From: Paenibacillus phoenicis
GTDB lineage: Bacteria > Bacillota > Bacilli > Paenibacillales > Paenibacillaceae
Direction of reading: 5' to 3'
Length of the DNA: 64,000 nt
Assembly (NCBI RefSeq): GCF_034718895.1
Contig: NZ_JAYERP010000001.1
Span: forward strand, 2,513,501-2,577,500
The notes under the pieces are model-generated. The model was not told the DNA's origin and did not search any database. It saw only the letters and a program-made list of their open reading frames with translations. Positions 25,905 through 34,693 of this stretch are shown here, piece by piece. Position numbers and translations under genes: made by a program. The first letter of the stretch is position 1. The number at the start of each line of letters is the position of its first letter.

Positions 25905-26153
25905 TTAGTGTCGTTTCTTACTCATCATCGGCATCAAAACCAGGTGTGACAATGGGCAAATCAGCAGAAGCAGGAATGGAATAATGTTTCCCGTTGAGCC
26001 TGTTATTCCGTTAAAAAGTAGCATTGCAGCGAATAGAACGATCGGCAAAACACAGCACAAGATCATCATCCAATTATGTTTTTTGGAATGGCCGGAATGC
26101 TCCCCGCCAGCATGATTATTTCCGTCATGGTTGTGATTACCACAGCAACTCAT
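25905..26153 (-). CDS. Small His-rich membrane protein (DUF2933-like)
   Basis: 82 residues: a cytosolic or outer head rich in His and Cys (SCCGNHNHDGNNHAGG), then two TM helices and a HLVLMPMMSKKRH tail. DUF2933 proteins are small, two-helix, His-rich membrane proteins common in copper islands. The ATG has GGAGGAAC upstream. It is co-directional with the next small gene and the propeller. Confidence 0.8.
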   Translation of the reverse strand: MSCCGNHNHDGNNHAGGEHSGHSKKHNWMMILCCVLPIVLFAAMLLFNGITGSTGNIIPFLLLLICPLSHLVLMPMMSKKRH

Positions 26154-26191
26154 GTTAGTTCCTCCTTTGTTAATTTGAATTTCGGATTGGT

Positions 26192-26386
26192 TTACCGGGA
26201 TAATTTTTGAATTTCTTGCTTCATTTGCTCATTTTGCGCTTTTAGTTCGTCAAGCTGTACTTGCATCGCACGGTCATTTGAATGCTCCGAATGAGAGCCG
26301 TGTCCATGACCATGCCCCTTCATTCCAAACATCATAAACACCATCATTAACGGACAAGCCAACAATAGCAGCCAAGACCAATCCAT
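26192..26386 (-). CDS. Small membrane protein with His cluster and coiled tail (DUF2933-like)
   Basis: 64 residues: one TM helix (LLLLACPLMMVFMMFGM), a metal-binding-like run (KGHGHGHGSHSEHS), and a short coiled coil (LDELKAQNEQMKQEIQKL). A GGAGGAAT site precedes the ATG. It is the first gene of the propeller set. Its promoter region holds two clear 11-bp repeats (TTTCCACACGG, TTTCTACACAA), placing it in the putative shared regulon. Confidence 0.8.
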   Translation of the reverse strand: MDWSWLLLLACPLMMVFMMFGMKGHGHGHGSHSEHSNDRAMQVQLDELKAQNEQMKQEIQKLSR

Positions 26387-26435
26387 TTGTATTCCTCCTT
26401 TATCATTTCAATAACTTGATATGTTCATTGTAAAG

Positions 26436-26462
26436 AGTGATTGTGTAGAAACCGTGTGGAAA
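26436..26462 (-). promoter_or_regulatory. 11-bp direct repeats before the DUF2933-like gene
   Basis: Minus strand TTTCCACACGG directly followed by TTTCTACACAA, the clearest pair of the repeat family in this window, with a weaker TCACTC unit after it. Confidence 0.55.
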
Positions 26463-26485
26463 GCGTGCAATTTCTATGGACTTAT

Positions 26486-26515
26486 AAAAAAACACGACCC
26501 GATATTATGGTCGTG
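26486..26515 (-). terminator. Terminator of VTT-domain gene
   Basis: CACGACC/GGTCGTG stem with a 9-base loop, followed on the minus strand by seven Ts. Confidence 0.8.
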
Positions 26516-26592
26516 GTAAGGCGTGGACGGTACTGTATCCAAACTAGGCATGTCAATAATTCAGCCCCTTCGATCCTTTCTTTGGCGAATGT

Positions 26593-27177
26593 TTAAATAT
26601 CCGACTTCCTAGATCTGAACTTTCCGGGTATAAAGAGAATGAAAAAGAATGAAAATAGTAGCAATATTGAAATACCCGTCTTGACGCGTTGGTCTTCAAT
26701 CATCTTAAACCCATAGCCAGCCATAGACTCTAAAAGAATGGACGGGGCTTTTCCGATGCCTGTAGCGAGGAGATAGATCGGGATACGTACTTGTGCTATT
26801 ACACTCATGACTGTAACCAGGGCGGACGGCATATATGGAATGATTCTGGCGATCAAAACCGTGAGAAACTGCCTAAGAGTACTCATCCGTTGTATACGAT
26901 GGAACCACAATCTTCTGTTCTTTGAAAGATACTTCTCCTCTAGTTTGAGTGCCCCTTTTCGGTATAACATATAGGAAACAATCGCACCGGCCATTTCACC
27001 GAGCCAGGATACGAAAAAACCTGGGATTCCCCCAAACACTAACACATTGGCCATCGTGAGAAAAACGGAAGGAATTACCCCTAAGATGCTGATGACCACA
27101 TTGAGGACGATGCTAAGGACGTACGATCCTATCCCCCAGCCTGCCAACCATTCTGCAACATCTTCTGCCTGTAACAT
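26593..27177 (-). CDS. TVP38/TMEM64-type VTT-domain membrane protein
   Basis: 194 residues, five to six TM helices. GGIPGFFVSWLGEMAGAIVSY and ARIIPYMPSALVTVMS are the paired re-entrant motifs of the VTT (SNARE-associated/DedA-related) family, which includes lipid scramblases and undecaprenyl-phosphate carriers. It is a single gene with its own terminator, between the DUF2933 and CWB2 genes. The substrate is not shown. Confidence 0.88.
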   Translation of the reverse strand: MLQAEDVAEWLAGWGIGSYVLSIVLNVVISILGVIPSVFLTMANVLVFGGIPGFFVSWLGEMAGAIVSYMLYRKGALKLEEKYLSKNRRLWFHRIQRMSTLRQFLTVLIARIIPYMPSALVTVMSVIAQVRIPIYLLATGIGKAPSILLESMAGYGFKMIEDQRVKTGISILLLFSFFFILFIPGKFRSRKSDI

Positions 27178-27217
27178 TGCCGGATTCGCTCCCTAATACT
27201 AACATCATTTTTTTAAT

Positions 27218-27263
27218 AAAAAGGCTGCATGGATCATATTAAACAATCCTATACAGCCTTTTT
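27218..27263. terminator. Bidirectional terminator
   Basis: AAAAAGGCTG and CAGCCTTTTT form the arms, with a 26-base loop that can pair further (CATGG). It ends the CWB2 lipoprotein transcript on the minus strand. Confidence 0.75.
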
Positions 27264-27277
27264 GCCTTTTCTTCGGG

Positions 27278-28537
27278 TTAGTCGTTCATCCCGGGCATAT
27301 CCTCCGTATTGCCGTTCATTCCACCCATACTTCCATGATCCATCCCTGATGCCGATACAATCTCCAGCATGGTGTCGATTTGCCCCTGAGCTTCAGCAGA
27401 AATGGATGCCTGAGAGCCGGTTAGCCAGGCATGGTTATACGGTCCCTCTGTTGGAGATTTCTCATATTTGGGTTGGACAGACATCACGTAAGACATCACC
27501 GAATCCGGCATACTGTCCTTTGTTGTCCATAGAAGCGGTGCATGCTTGCCTAAGTGAGAAAAAGGCGCACCCGCAATAGCCAGTCCCGGATTTTCTGGAT
27601 TTACAAACGAAAAGTTATGCCCAGGTGTTGTAATTCCCCAACCAAATCCGGTTGCTTTGTCCTTATATTGAGCAAAGGCAACAGCGTTAGCATATGGATC
27701 ATCGCCAGCAATACGTACCACTTTGCCATATTGCTTTATTTGATTGGCTACATTCTGTGAAATGACAGATTCAGGCCCTAAAATATAAATATTGGCCTTT
27801 CCTCCCCGGGTTTGTAACGCTTCTTTGGTTTCCTGCGGTATCTCATCTTTCATGACATACAACAGGGGCTCAGGCATATGAGCGATCCAGTTGATGGCCG
27901 GCATTGTATACTCAAGACTTTCCATCGATCCAATGATGACGGAAGAAGGATTTTCACCCGCTACTTTAGCGTAATAAGCATCAATGGCTTTAGCCAAAGC
28001 TGCAGGATTATCGGCTGCAAGTTTGTCCGTTTTGAACCCGAGTTCCTTTGCCTGATCCTCAACTTTTTGATCAAGATCACCAACCAAGATCGCTTGAATT
28101 CCCTCGTTACTCTCCACGCCTTTCGGCTTTAATCTTTTCATCTCATTTGCAGTAGCTTCAGGAATACCATCCTGATTGACAAACAAAATCGGGCCATTGC
28201 TTGGATGATGGATCAAGTCGGCACTAACAACTGCATTCTGCCAATCATCAGCAGATGTAAGAATAATACTCCCTGGACGGTTATCATCACTGGTTGCCAT
28301 CCATAACGTTCGCGATACCGACACCGCCGCTTCCACGGGATTATCCGTGTTTATCCGCGTCGTATTTTTTGAGGAAATCCATGGAGTCACGACTTTTACT
28401 TCGGAAACAGTTGTATTACTTGATGGTTGAACCGTATTCTCAGCTTTAGCAGCATTGTCGTTTCCCGAATTGGTGCAGGCCGATAAAATGAACACCGTAA
28501 CTAATAAAGCTACTCCGAGTTGGACTGGTTTCTTCAT
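27278..28537 (-). CDS. Cell-wall-binding-repeat 2 lipoprotein with Met/His tail
   Basis: 419 residues. Lipobox LSACTN. The body carries CWB2-type repeats (IQAILVGDLDQKVEDQAKEL, IYILGPESVISQNVANQI, VVRIAGDDPYANAVAFAQY), which bind anionic wall polymers in clostridial and bacillar surface proteins. The last ~25 residues (SGMDHGSMGGMNGN and EDMPGMND) are a typical Met/His copper-binding sequence. GGAGG precedes the ATG. Its promoter has CCAC-containing repeats 11 and 9 bases apart. It is probably a surface copper-binding protein tethered to membrane and wall (inference). Confidence 0.85.
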   Translation of the reverse strand: MKKPVQLGVALLVTVFILSACTNSGNDNAAKAENTVQPSSNTTVSEVKVVTPWISSKNTTRINTDNPVEAAVSVSRTLWMATSDDNRPGSIILTSADDWQNAVVSADLIHHPSNGPILFVNQDGIPEATANEMKRLKPKGVESNEGIQAILVGDLDQKVEDQAKELGFKTDKLAADNPAALAKAIDAYYAKVAGENPSSVIIGSMESLEYTMPAINWIAHMPEPLLYVMKDEIPQETKEALQTRGGKANIYILGPESVISQNVANQIKQYGKVVRIAGDDPYANAVAFAQYKDKATGFGWGITTPGHNFSFVNPENPGLAIAGAPFSHLGKHAPLLWTTKDSMPDSVMSYVMSVQPKYEKSPTEGPYNHAWLTGSQASISAEAQGQIDTMLEIVSASGMDHGSMGGMNGNTEDMPGMND

Positions 28538-28607
28538 AAGCGCCTCCTGTAAATTCTCATTATTTTCTAAATAGAGTTATTAGGTGATATCCATTTTAAA
28601 CAAAAAG

Positions 28608-28637
28608 CTTGTGGAAAGTATGTGGTTTTCGTGGAGA
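28608..28637 (-). promoter_or_regulatory. CCAC-type direct repeats before CWB2 lipoprotein gene
   Basis: Minus strand AAACCACATAC followed by TTTCCACAAGC at the 11-base period, with a third TCTCCACGA 9 bases further up. Confidence 0.45.
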
Positions 28638-28749
28638 TCCCGTTTAATTATTACCTTTTCCGCTTCCAAATATTACGCCTAAACAAACCCTGAAATCCTG
28701 TGTTAGGATGACGTCAGTTTCACAAAAAAACATCAGGAGGAAATTCAGC

Positions 28750-29307
28750 ATGAAGAAATCTTTAGCAATTTTAATGGTATCTGCTTCTCTCGTAATGAGT
28801 CCGTTTGGAGCTCCGACGACTCATGCATCAAGCGACATTCCTACACAAGCTAAAGCAACTGTAAGCAGTGTGCGGGAAAATGTTATCGCAAAAGGGATGA
28901 AATATTTAGGAACTCCTTACGAGTTCGGGTCCAGCAGAAGCAACACTAAAACGTTCGACTGTTCCGACTTTGTAAGACAAGCCTATTTGGAAGGAGCAGG
29001 AATCAAGTTGCCTTCTAACTCGAGGACTCAAGGAGCTTATATCAAGAAAAACGGTACCTATACAACAAACTGGAAAAACCTCAAGCGTGGAGACATTATG
29101 TTCTTCATGTCATACAAAGGCAGCAAAGCTTCTGACTACCGAGGAATTAATAAAAGCACTGCCCGTATCACCCATAACGGGATTTATCTTGGAAACGGGA
29201 AAATCCTACAAACTTATTCCAAAGAATCGGGCGGCGTTCGTATCGATAATATTGAGGGCACTCAATGGGAAAAACGCTTTCTTTTTGGGGGAAGTGTGTT
29301 GAAATAG
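28750..29307 (+). CDS. Secreted NlpC/P60 peptidoglycan hydrolase
   Basis: 185 residues. Signal peptide to about THAS. The NlpC/P60 papain-like domain follows: catalytic Cys in TFDCSDFVRQAY, His in ITHNGIYLGNGK, and a third polar residue downstream (LQTYSKE). It cleaves D-Glu-diaminopimelate-type stem peptides. ATG at 28750 has AGGAGGAAA upstream; the frame to 28708 lacks a site. It is the most divergent of three NlpC/P60 genes here and the only one on the plus strand. Confidence 0.92.
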   Translation: MKKSLAILMVSASLVMSPFGAPTTHASSDIPTQAKATVSSVRENVIAKGMKYLGTPYEFGSSRSNTKTFDCSDFVRQAYLEGAGIKLPSNSRTQGAYIKKNGTYTTNWKNLKRGDIMFFMSYKGSKASDYRGINKSTARITHNGIYLGNGKILQTYSKESGGVRIDNIEGTQWEKRFLFGGSVLK

Positions 29308-29311
29308 CATA

Positions 29312-29343
29312 ACGAGCCAGTGAAAAATAACTCACTGGCTCGT
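29312..29343. terminator. Terminator between NlpC and chemoreceptor genes
   Basis: Perfect 12-bp stem ACGAGCCAGTGA/TCACTGGCTCGT with an 8-base loop, followed by CCTTTCT on the plus strand. Confidence 0.8.
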
Positions 29344-29355
29344 CCTTTCTCCAAA

Positions 29356-31032
29356 TTATACCTGAAATTGATTAACCTCCTTTCTCATTTTTTCGATCGT
29401 TTCCAACATTTGGGCTGAAGTTTTGGATATATCCTCTGTTCTTTTCACTTGTGAATGGCTCGCTTCCATGATGTATTGTACATTTTTTACAGTGTCGTTG
29501 GCGATTGAAGATACCGTCTGAAATGAGGCGGCAATTTCTTCAGTTCCTGCAGATATTTCCTGAGTTGCCATAGATATTTCCTGATTTTGCTTAGCTACAA
29601 CTTCAGCAGAGTTGACAATTTTGTTGAATGCTTGTCCTGCTTCTTGAAGGACTTTTATTCCACGATCAAGCTGCTCGAGTCCCAGCTTTACCCTTTCTGC
29701 AGCGTCACTTGTTTTCGTTTGAACAGCATCAATTAAAGATCGAATTTCATGTGAAGAACTTTCAGATTGTTCAGCCAACTTTTTTACTTCATCGGCGACC
29801 ACCGTAAACCCTCGACCATTCTCCCCCGCTCGAGCTGCCTCAATGGCCGCATTCAATGCCAGTAGATGAGTTTGCGAGGAAATCTCTGTTATCATTCCTG
29901 CTATACTGCTTACATTGTCAGACATCTGATACAACTCATTAATACTTTCTGCCATTAAACGGGTCGTTTCATTAAGCTGATGGATCTCCTCAACCGCCGT
30001 TTGGATTGACTGATTTCCTCGATCAGCATGTTCCAACATTTCACTTGATGTTAGTGCGACAATGGATGTGGTTTTGGCGATATGCTGAATGTTTTCTGAA
30101 ATATCTTCCATAGCATTAGCACTGGAAGTCATTCCCTGAGCTTGCTTAAGCGCCCCTGATTCAACTTGGATAACATTTGAGTTCACATCTAGAGCTATCT
30201 CTGCAATTTGCTTCGTCTTCTGGTCAACAGATAAAGAAGAATGGTGAACACCTATAGAAACTTCTTTGACGGAATGTACCATTTCTTGAAGCCCCCGTAT
30301 CATTTGATTGACGCCACTAGCGAGCTTACCTAGCTCATCTCTAGACTTAGAAACCAAAAGATCTACTCTTAAGTCACCAACTGAAACCTTCTCCATAAGA
30401 TGTGTCATCCAGAGAATAGGCCGTACAAATCTGACCGATAAATAAGCAGCAACTATTAAGGAAACTAAGAGACCGATTATGGCAAACCAAATCATACTTT
30501 TTCGAAAATTTTGGGAGGCATGCTCATACATTTCTTTCGGCATACTTACATGGAAAGCTCCAATAACATTGCCCTGCTTATTTCTTATCGGTTCATACAA
30601 AGAAAGTTCTTCTCCATTATGGGAAGAACCAAGATAGGCTTCCCCTTTCTCTAAAACCATTTTTTGAACCTCGGTTTCAAGGGAACTCATCGATTCATTA
30701 TTTGCCATGGAATCATCTGCAGTTGCGATGCTGATTTTACCTTTAAAAATGACGATACTATCTCCAGTCAGTTTATTAATGGATTCTACCGCTTGACTAT
30801 TATTTTCCATTAGTGTTTCGCCCTTGTACAACTTGGCATTTTTAATTTCCCACTCACCTGGATATTTTTCATTGAGTAATGCTTTGGCCATAGCTTCATT
30901 CGTTGCGAGTTTCTTCTCAGCAAGATGGGTCACCTCATTTTTCATCATCATTGCAGAGTATCCTCCCAATGAGGCGATGACAATTAATATGACACTGGAA
31001 AACATGATCATCAATTTTAGGAAGAGTTTCAC
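29356..31032 (-). CDS. Methyl-accepting chemotaxis protein
   Basis: 558 residues: TM1 (~5-27), an outer ligand domain of the single-Cache kind, TM2 (~185-205), HAMP, and a long coiled signalling domain. The conserved hairpin tip reads [20 protein letters not shown], followed by [13 protein letters not shown]. It couples an outside signal to CheA/CheW, encoded elsewhere. It is transcribed alone. The attractant or repellent is unknown; a metal or redox signal would suit the context but nothing in the sequence shows it. Confidence 0.93.
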   Translation of the reverse strand: MKLFLKLMIMFSSVILIVIASLGGYSAMMMKNEVTHLAEKKLATNEAMAKALLNEKYPGEWEIKNAKLYKGETLMENNSQAVESINKLTGDSIVIFKGKISIATADDSMANNESMSSLETEVQKMVLEKGEAYLGSSHNGEELSLYEPIRNKQGNVIGAFHVSMPKEMYEHASQNFRKSMIWFAIIGLLVSLIVAAYLSVRFVRPILWMTHLMEKVSVGDLRVDLLVSKSRDELGKLASGVNQMIRGLQEMVHSVKEVSIGVHHSSLSVDQKTKQIAEIALDVNSNVIQVESGALKQAQGMTSSANAMEDISENIQHIAKTTSIVALTSSEMLEHADRGNQSIQTAVEEIHQLNETTRLMAESINELYQMSDNVSSIAGMITEISSQTHLLALNAAIEAARAGENGRGFTVVADEVKKLAEQSESSSHEIRSLIDAVQTKTSDAAERVKLGLEQLDRGIKVLQEAGQAFNKIVNSAEVVAKQNQEISMATQEISAGTEEIAASFQTVSSIANDTVKNVQYIMEASHSQVKRTEDISKTSAQMLETIEKMRKEVNQFQV

Positions 31033-31072
31033 GATAAATTACTCCTTATACAATATTCTACAAAATATTGGG

Positions 31073-31747
31073 TTATCTATTTCTAAATGTCCCTGCGATT
31101 TCTGAAATTTCATTTCTAGTTAATAATCTTCTCGGAACGAATGCCGGAACTGATTTTTTATACTCCAGATATTTCCCCCCAAATTCTTCTATCATTTGTT
31201 TTTCTTCTTTTTTGGAAAGTTTTGTATACATGAATAAAAGGATCGGTGCCATTAAAATCGTAATTATAGTTGGCCACTGTACCAAGAAGCCTATGATACT
31301 AAGTACAAAACCGCTGTACTGGGGGTGCCGTACTATTCTGTAAATCCCACTTTCGACCATTTCTCCCTTTCCGGCATGAATCCCTTTCCAACCCACCCCA
31401 ATAATAAATATCCCCGCAAATATAAGTATGTTACTGAGAGGGTGGAGAATGGAGTATAGTGTTGTTGAACCGCCAGCCAAGGCTACCCATAAATGCCCAT
31501 TAAGATGAGTAAACGGATCCAGTACCGGGTATTTACTCCCCAAAGTTGAAGTTAAAATATAGATTGTTAACGGGAATCCAAACATTTCACTGAAAAGTGC
31601 AACTATAAATGCCGCGAAGGCTCCTAATGTTCTCCATTCCCTTTTCGTTTGGGGCTTATATGCCGCAAATACAAACATACCAAAAAATAGGATATTAAAT
31701 AGAACGGATCCCCAGAGGCCATACGCGTACTTATCCAAAAGATGCAT
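31073..31747 (-). CDS. Isoprenylcysteine carboxyl methyltransferase-like (ICMT/PEMT family) membrane protein
   Basis: About 224 residues with five TM helices. The C-terminal half holds GIYRIVRHPQYSGFVLS and KKEEKQMIEEFGGKYLEY, the SAM and lipid-site signature of the ICMT/phospholipid N-methyltransferase superfamily. Bacterial members methylate lipids or have unknown roles. ATG at 31747 follows GTGGGG; a TTG at 31771 is possible. It lies 26 bases after the spermidine-synthase-like gene and probably shares its transcript. Confidence 0.83.
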   Translation of the reverse strand: MHLLDKYAYGLWGSVLFNILFFGMFVFAAYKPQTKREWRTLGAFAAFIVALFSEMFGFPLTIYILTSTLGSKYPVLDPFTHLNGHLWVALAGGSTTLYSILHPLSNILIFAGIFIIGVGWKGIHAGKGEMVESGIYRIVRHPQYSGFVLSIIGFLVQWPTIITILMAPILLFMYTKLSKKEEKQMIEEFGGKYLEYKKSVPAFVPRRLLTRNEISEIAGTFRNR

Positions 31748-31773
31748 AATAATCGTACCCCACTTATTCAAAA

Positions 31774-34074
31774 TTAAGGTCTATTTATAACGCTTATCAG
31801 AGCATAAATGAATCCGCCAACGAGCAGTGCGCCATTGAACCCCAGGCTCATGGAGAGAATAACAGCTAGTACCGAGCCTATTACAGACATAACTCCGTTT
31901 ATTCCGAACATCATCGGAATTGCATCCACTTTACCAGATTCCTCAAGTCGTTTTAGACCTCTCGGAAATGGAATCCCCATAAAGAACCCTTGAATCATCA
32001 CTAATATGGAAGCAACAATGATTTTATTAACTAAGCTCCACTCCGACGTTATGAGAAACATTTTTTCTAAAAACAGTATTAATGCTATATTGACTACCAC
32101 GACCAAAAGAGGGGGTATACGCTCATTTTTCAGAATTTTGTTGAGCGATTTATTCCTGCTCATATATCCTCCCACCCCGCTGCCAACCAGCAATGCCGCC
32201 AGAACAAAGCTAAAAGTAATGACAGGATGACCGAAGTAAAGAGAAAATTTCTGTATGAGCGGTGTTTCAATCAACATAAATCCGGCACCTAGAAGCCCAA
32301 AGTAAAGTGCTGGTCTCATCAAACTCCGATTTCTTATTAGAAACGGGGCAAAGAAAACCACACTCCCAATTCCGACTGCTGCAAGGAGAATAAGCAGCGA
32401 TGTAGGTAAACCCTTCTCAAAATTGTAGAAATAGGGACTATCATCTGTAGACGGGACCACATTGTTGCTAAATTTAGCTGTGAATTGTTCGAAATTATCG
32501 TGCTCATCTTCTAGGTGCTTTAGCGGACCCTCCTCGTAAATATTAGGAAGGAATAACGGAATATTCCCATTTTCTAACGCCATGCCTATTAACTGATTAC
32601 TTTCATTTTCCGTAAAAGGAGCATTTTTTATAATAACAACAGGGTAATGAATATGTGCAGCATCATCGCCGTGTTCGGATTGAGGCATAGCTTTGGTAAA
32701 AATAGCGATGTGTTTCGGTGCTTCTTTTAGAGGAATTCCCCTATTCATTAGCGCTGAAATTGAGGTCGATACTATTTTCTCAAGATCGTTTTGATCATGA
32801 ACAAGAAAGGCGACTCTTCCGTTACTTTCCAGTTTTTTTAGATAATCTTTCACTGCCTCAACGGTATAAATATAGTTTTCCGAAAGAGCATACCCCACAC
32901 TTTGAGAAGCATTCGTCATCACTAAAGATAAAAAGATCATATCGAATTTATCTTTCGTCTTTCTGACAAAATTCCGGCCGTCTTCTGGATAAACCTTCAC
33001 TTCCGGCAAATTGTAAATGTTGCCGTTATAATCTGAATACTTTTTTACGGCGTTAATGCTCGAAGTATTAATTTCAACTGCAGTAATATCTTTACTCCCG
33101 GCCGCCAAAGCGTATAGTATATCTCTCCCCCCTCCAGGCCCAATGATCAAAGATTTATCATTCTTCCCCATCGAAAAAGGTAAAAACTCAGTTTCTTTTT
33201 TATATTTTTCCAGGCTGCTTAAATCGCCGTTATATTTCATCATTGGGGCATTAGCCGCTCCATCAATGGTAACTACCATATAGTCGGGTATTTCCGGTAG
33301 TCTTATAACATCAGTCCTAGAAAATGAATTCCATTCAGTAGATATAATTTCTGCATTCTCGCCTTCATTTTGATAAGACCCAAACGTTTTTCCTGAATTA
33401 GTCAATAATCCGTTGAAATTCTTCTCGATCGAATTTATATACTGAACTGGAATGAGCAAACCTAAAGATAATAGAATGAGAGAAACTATGGTTACAGCAA
33501 TCAACCTCTTAAAGTTGGAAAACAACGAGATGCTCAGCGCGGCCAATAAGGCAACAATAGATATAACCAGAGAAGACCTAAACATTCCCGAATTGTTCAA
33601 TAATAGAAGTACAGCAACGCTCCCAACCCCTGAGCCGAGTAAATCTGCAAAATATAGTTTATTGCTTATCCCCGCGGATAGTCTGAAAAGAAGGGATATA
33701 TAATATCCCCCTATTACAAAAGGAAAGGTTCCCAGTACAGCATAGATTAAAACACTATTTATATAAGGCAGCTTATAGATTACCGATAATATGACAAGAT
33801 AAATGAAGGCCAATAGCAAAGCAGCATATCCTAAACCTTGCGGCTTTATCCTCTTCCCCAGTGCTTTTGTCTTTTTCTGCTGCATATATACAAGTACGCT
33901 TCCGATACCAACGCCGCATATTGCAAAAGATGTGACAAGAAAAATATAGTGATAAGATAAAAGTGCCGAAAATATTCTTGTTAGTATTACTTGGTATACA
34001 AATAAGGAAACCGATACTAAGAAAATACTCGATAAAATTAATAAATTCCCCTTTATATTGATTGGCTTTATCAA
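31774..34074 (-). CDS. Spermidine-synthase-like multi-TM protein (intact paralogue)
   Basis: 766 residues: an N-terminal block of ~6 TM helices, a soluble Rossmann domain (LIIGPGGGRDILYALAAG, AVEINTSS, PEDGRNFVRKT), and a C-terminal block of ~6 TM helices with GFFMGIPFPRGLKRL and GINGVMSVIGSVLA. This is the TM-fused SpeE-like group, in which polyamine synthesis is doubtful. The frameshifted gene at 11572-13765 is the same family and lets its breaks be located. The substrate is unknown. Confidence 0.85.
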   Translation of the reverse strand: MIKPINIKGNLLILSSIFLVSVSLFVYQVILTRIFSALLSYHYIFLVTSFAICGVGIGSVLVYMQQKKTKALGKRIKPQGLGYAALLLAFIYLVILSVIYKLPYINSVLIYAVLGTFPFVIGGYYISLLFRLSAGISNKLYFADLLGSGVGSVAVLLLLNNSGMFRSSLVISIVALLAALSISLFSNFKRLIAVTIVSLILLSLGLLIPVQYINSIEKNFNGLLTNSGKTFGSYQNEGENAEIISTEWNSFSRTDVIRLPEIPDYMVVTIDGAANAPMMKYNGDLSSLEKYKKETEFLPFSMGKNDKSLIIGPGGGRDILYALAAGSKDITAVEINTSSINAVKKYSDYNGNIYNLPEVKVYPEDGRNFVRKTKDKFDMIFLSLVMTNASQSVGYALSENYIYTVEAVKDYLKKLESNGRVAFLVHDQNDLEKIVSTSISALMNRGIPLKEAPKHIAIFTKAMPQSEHGDDAAHIHYPVVIIKNAPFTENESNQLIGMALENGNIPLFLPNIYEEGPLKHLEDEHDNFEQFTAKFSNNVVPSTDDSPYFYNFEKGLPTSLLILLAAVGIGSVVFFAPFLIRNRSLMRPALYFGLLGAGFMLIETPLIQKFSLYFGHPVITFSFVLAALLVGSGVGGYMSRNKSLNKILKNERIPPLLVVVVNIALILFLEKMFLITSEWSLVNKIIVASILVMIQGFFMGIPFPRGLKRLEESGKVDAIPMMFGINGVMSVIGSVLAVILSMSLGFNGALLVGGFIYALISVINRP

Positions 34075-34189
34075 GAATGCCTACGCCCCTCTAAGTGGTG
34101 GAATGAAAAAGAAGTGCGTTTTAAGCACTCCTTTTTTACTGATAAATTCTAGAATCAAGCCTGTCCAACTGATGTCCTGAGCCATTCTT

Positions 34190-34657
34190 TCATTCTTTCG
34201 TTATTTTATAATACTCATCATCAGATAATATACGGCGAGCGGTTACATAACGTTCGACATAATAATCTTCCGAAAGTTTGCTGATTTGAACTCCCTTACT
34301 TGCAGATGAATGGGAGAATAATCCATTCCCCATATAAATACCGGCGTGCGAGATGCCCGTTCCGTCCGTATTAAAAAATACAAGATCCCCTGAACGCAGG
34401 TTTTTCTTCTCCACCTTTACTCCTTCTTTGGCCTGCAATTTCGTTGTTCTAGGAAGATCAACATCCACTTGTTTAAACACATATTGAATAAAACCTGAAC
34501 AATCAAATCCTTCGGTTGTCGTTCCTCCATAAAGATATGGGGTTCCCAAAACCTGATCGACTTCCGACTGTAATGCCGACTCGCTGGCAAACACGCTTCC
34601 GGCATTAAATACGGTAAGAAGGGTAAGGAATAAAATTGATCCAATAATCTTCTTCAA
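34190..34657 (-). CDS. Secreted NlpC/P60 peptidoglycan hydrolase
   Basis: 155 residues: signal peptide (cleavage near VFAS), then a compact NlpC/P60 domain. Catalytic Cys lies in TTEGFDCSGFIQYVF, His in GISHAGIYMGNGLF. It is close kin to the protein at 40346 (shared LRSGDLVFFNTDG-like segment and VERYVTARRI tail). It starts 36 bases past the multicopper oxidase stop and is probably the second gene of that operon. Wall cleavage may open the way for, or respond to, surface copper proteins (inference). Confidence 0.93.
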   Translation of the reverse strand: MKKIIGSILFLTLLTVFNAGSVFASESALQSEVDQVLGTPYLYGGTTTEGFDCSGFIQYVFKQVDVDLPRTTKLQAKEGVKVEKKNLRSGDLVFFNTDGTGISHAGIYMGNGLFSHSSASKGVQISKLSEDYYVERYVTARRILSDDEYYKITKE

Positions 34658-34693
34658 ACTATTTCTCCTCTCTTACTGAACTCCTCCTGTGAC

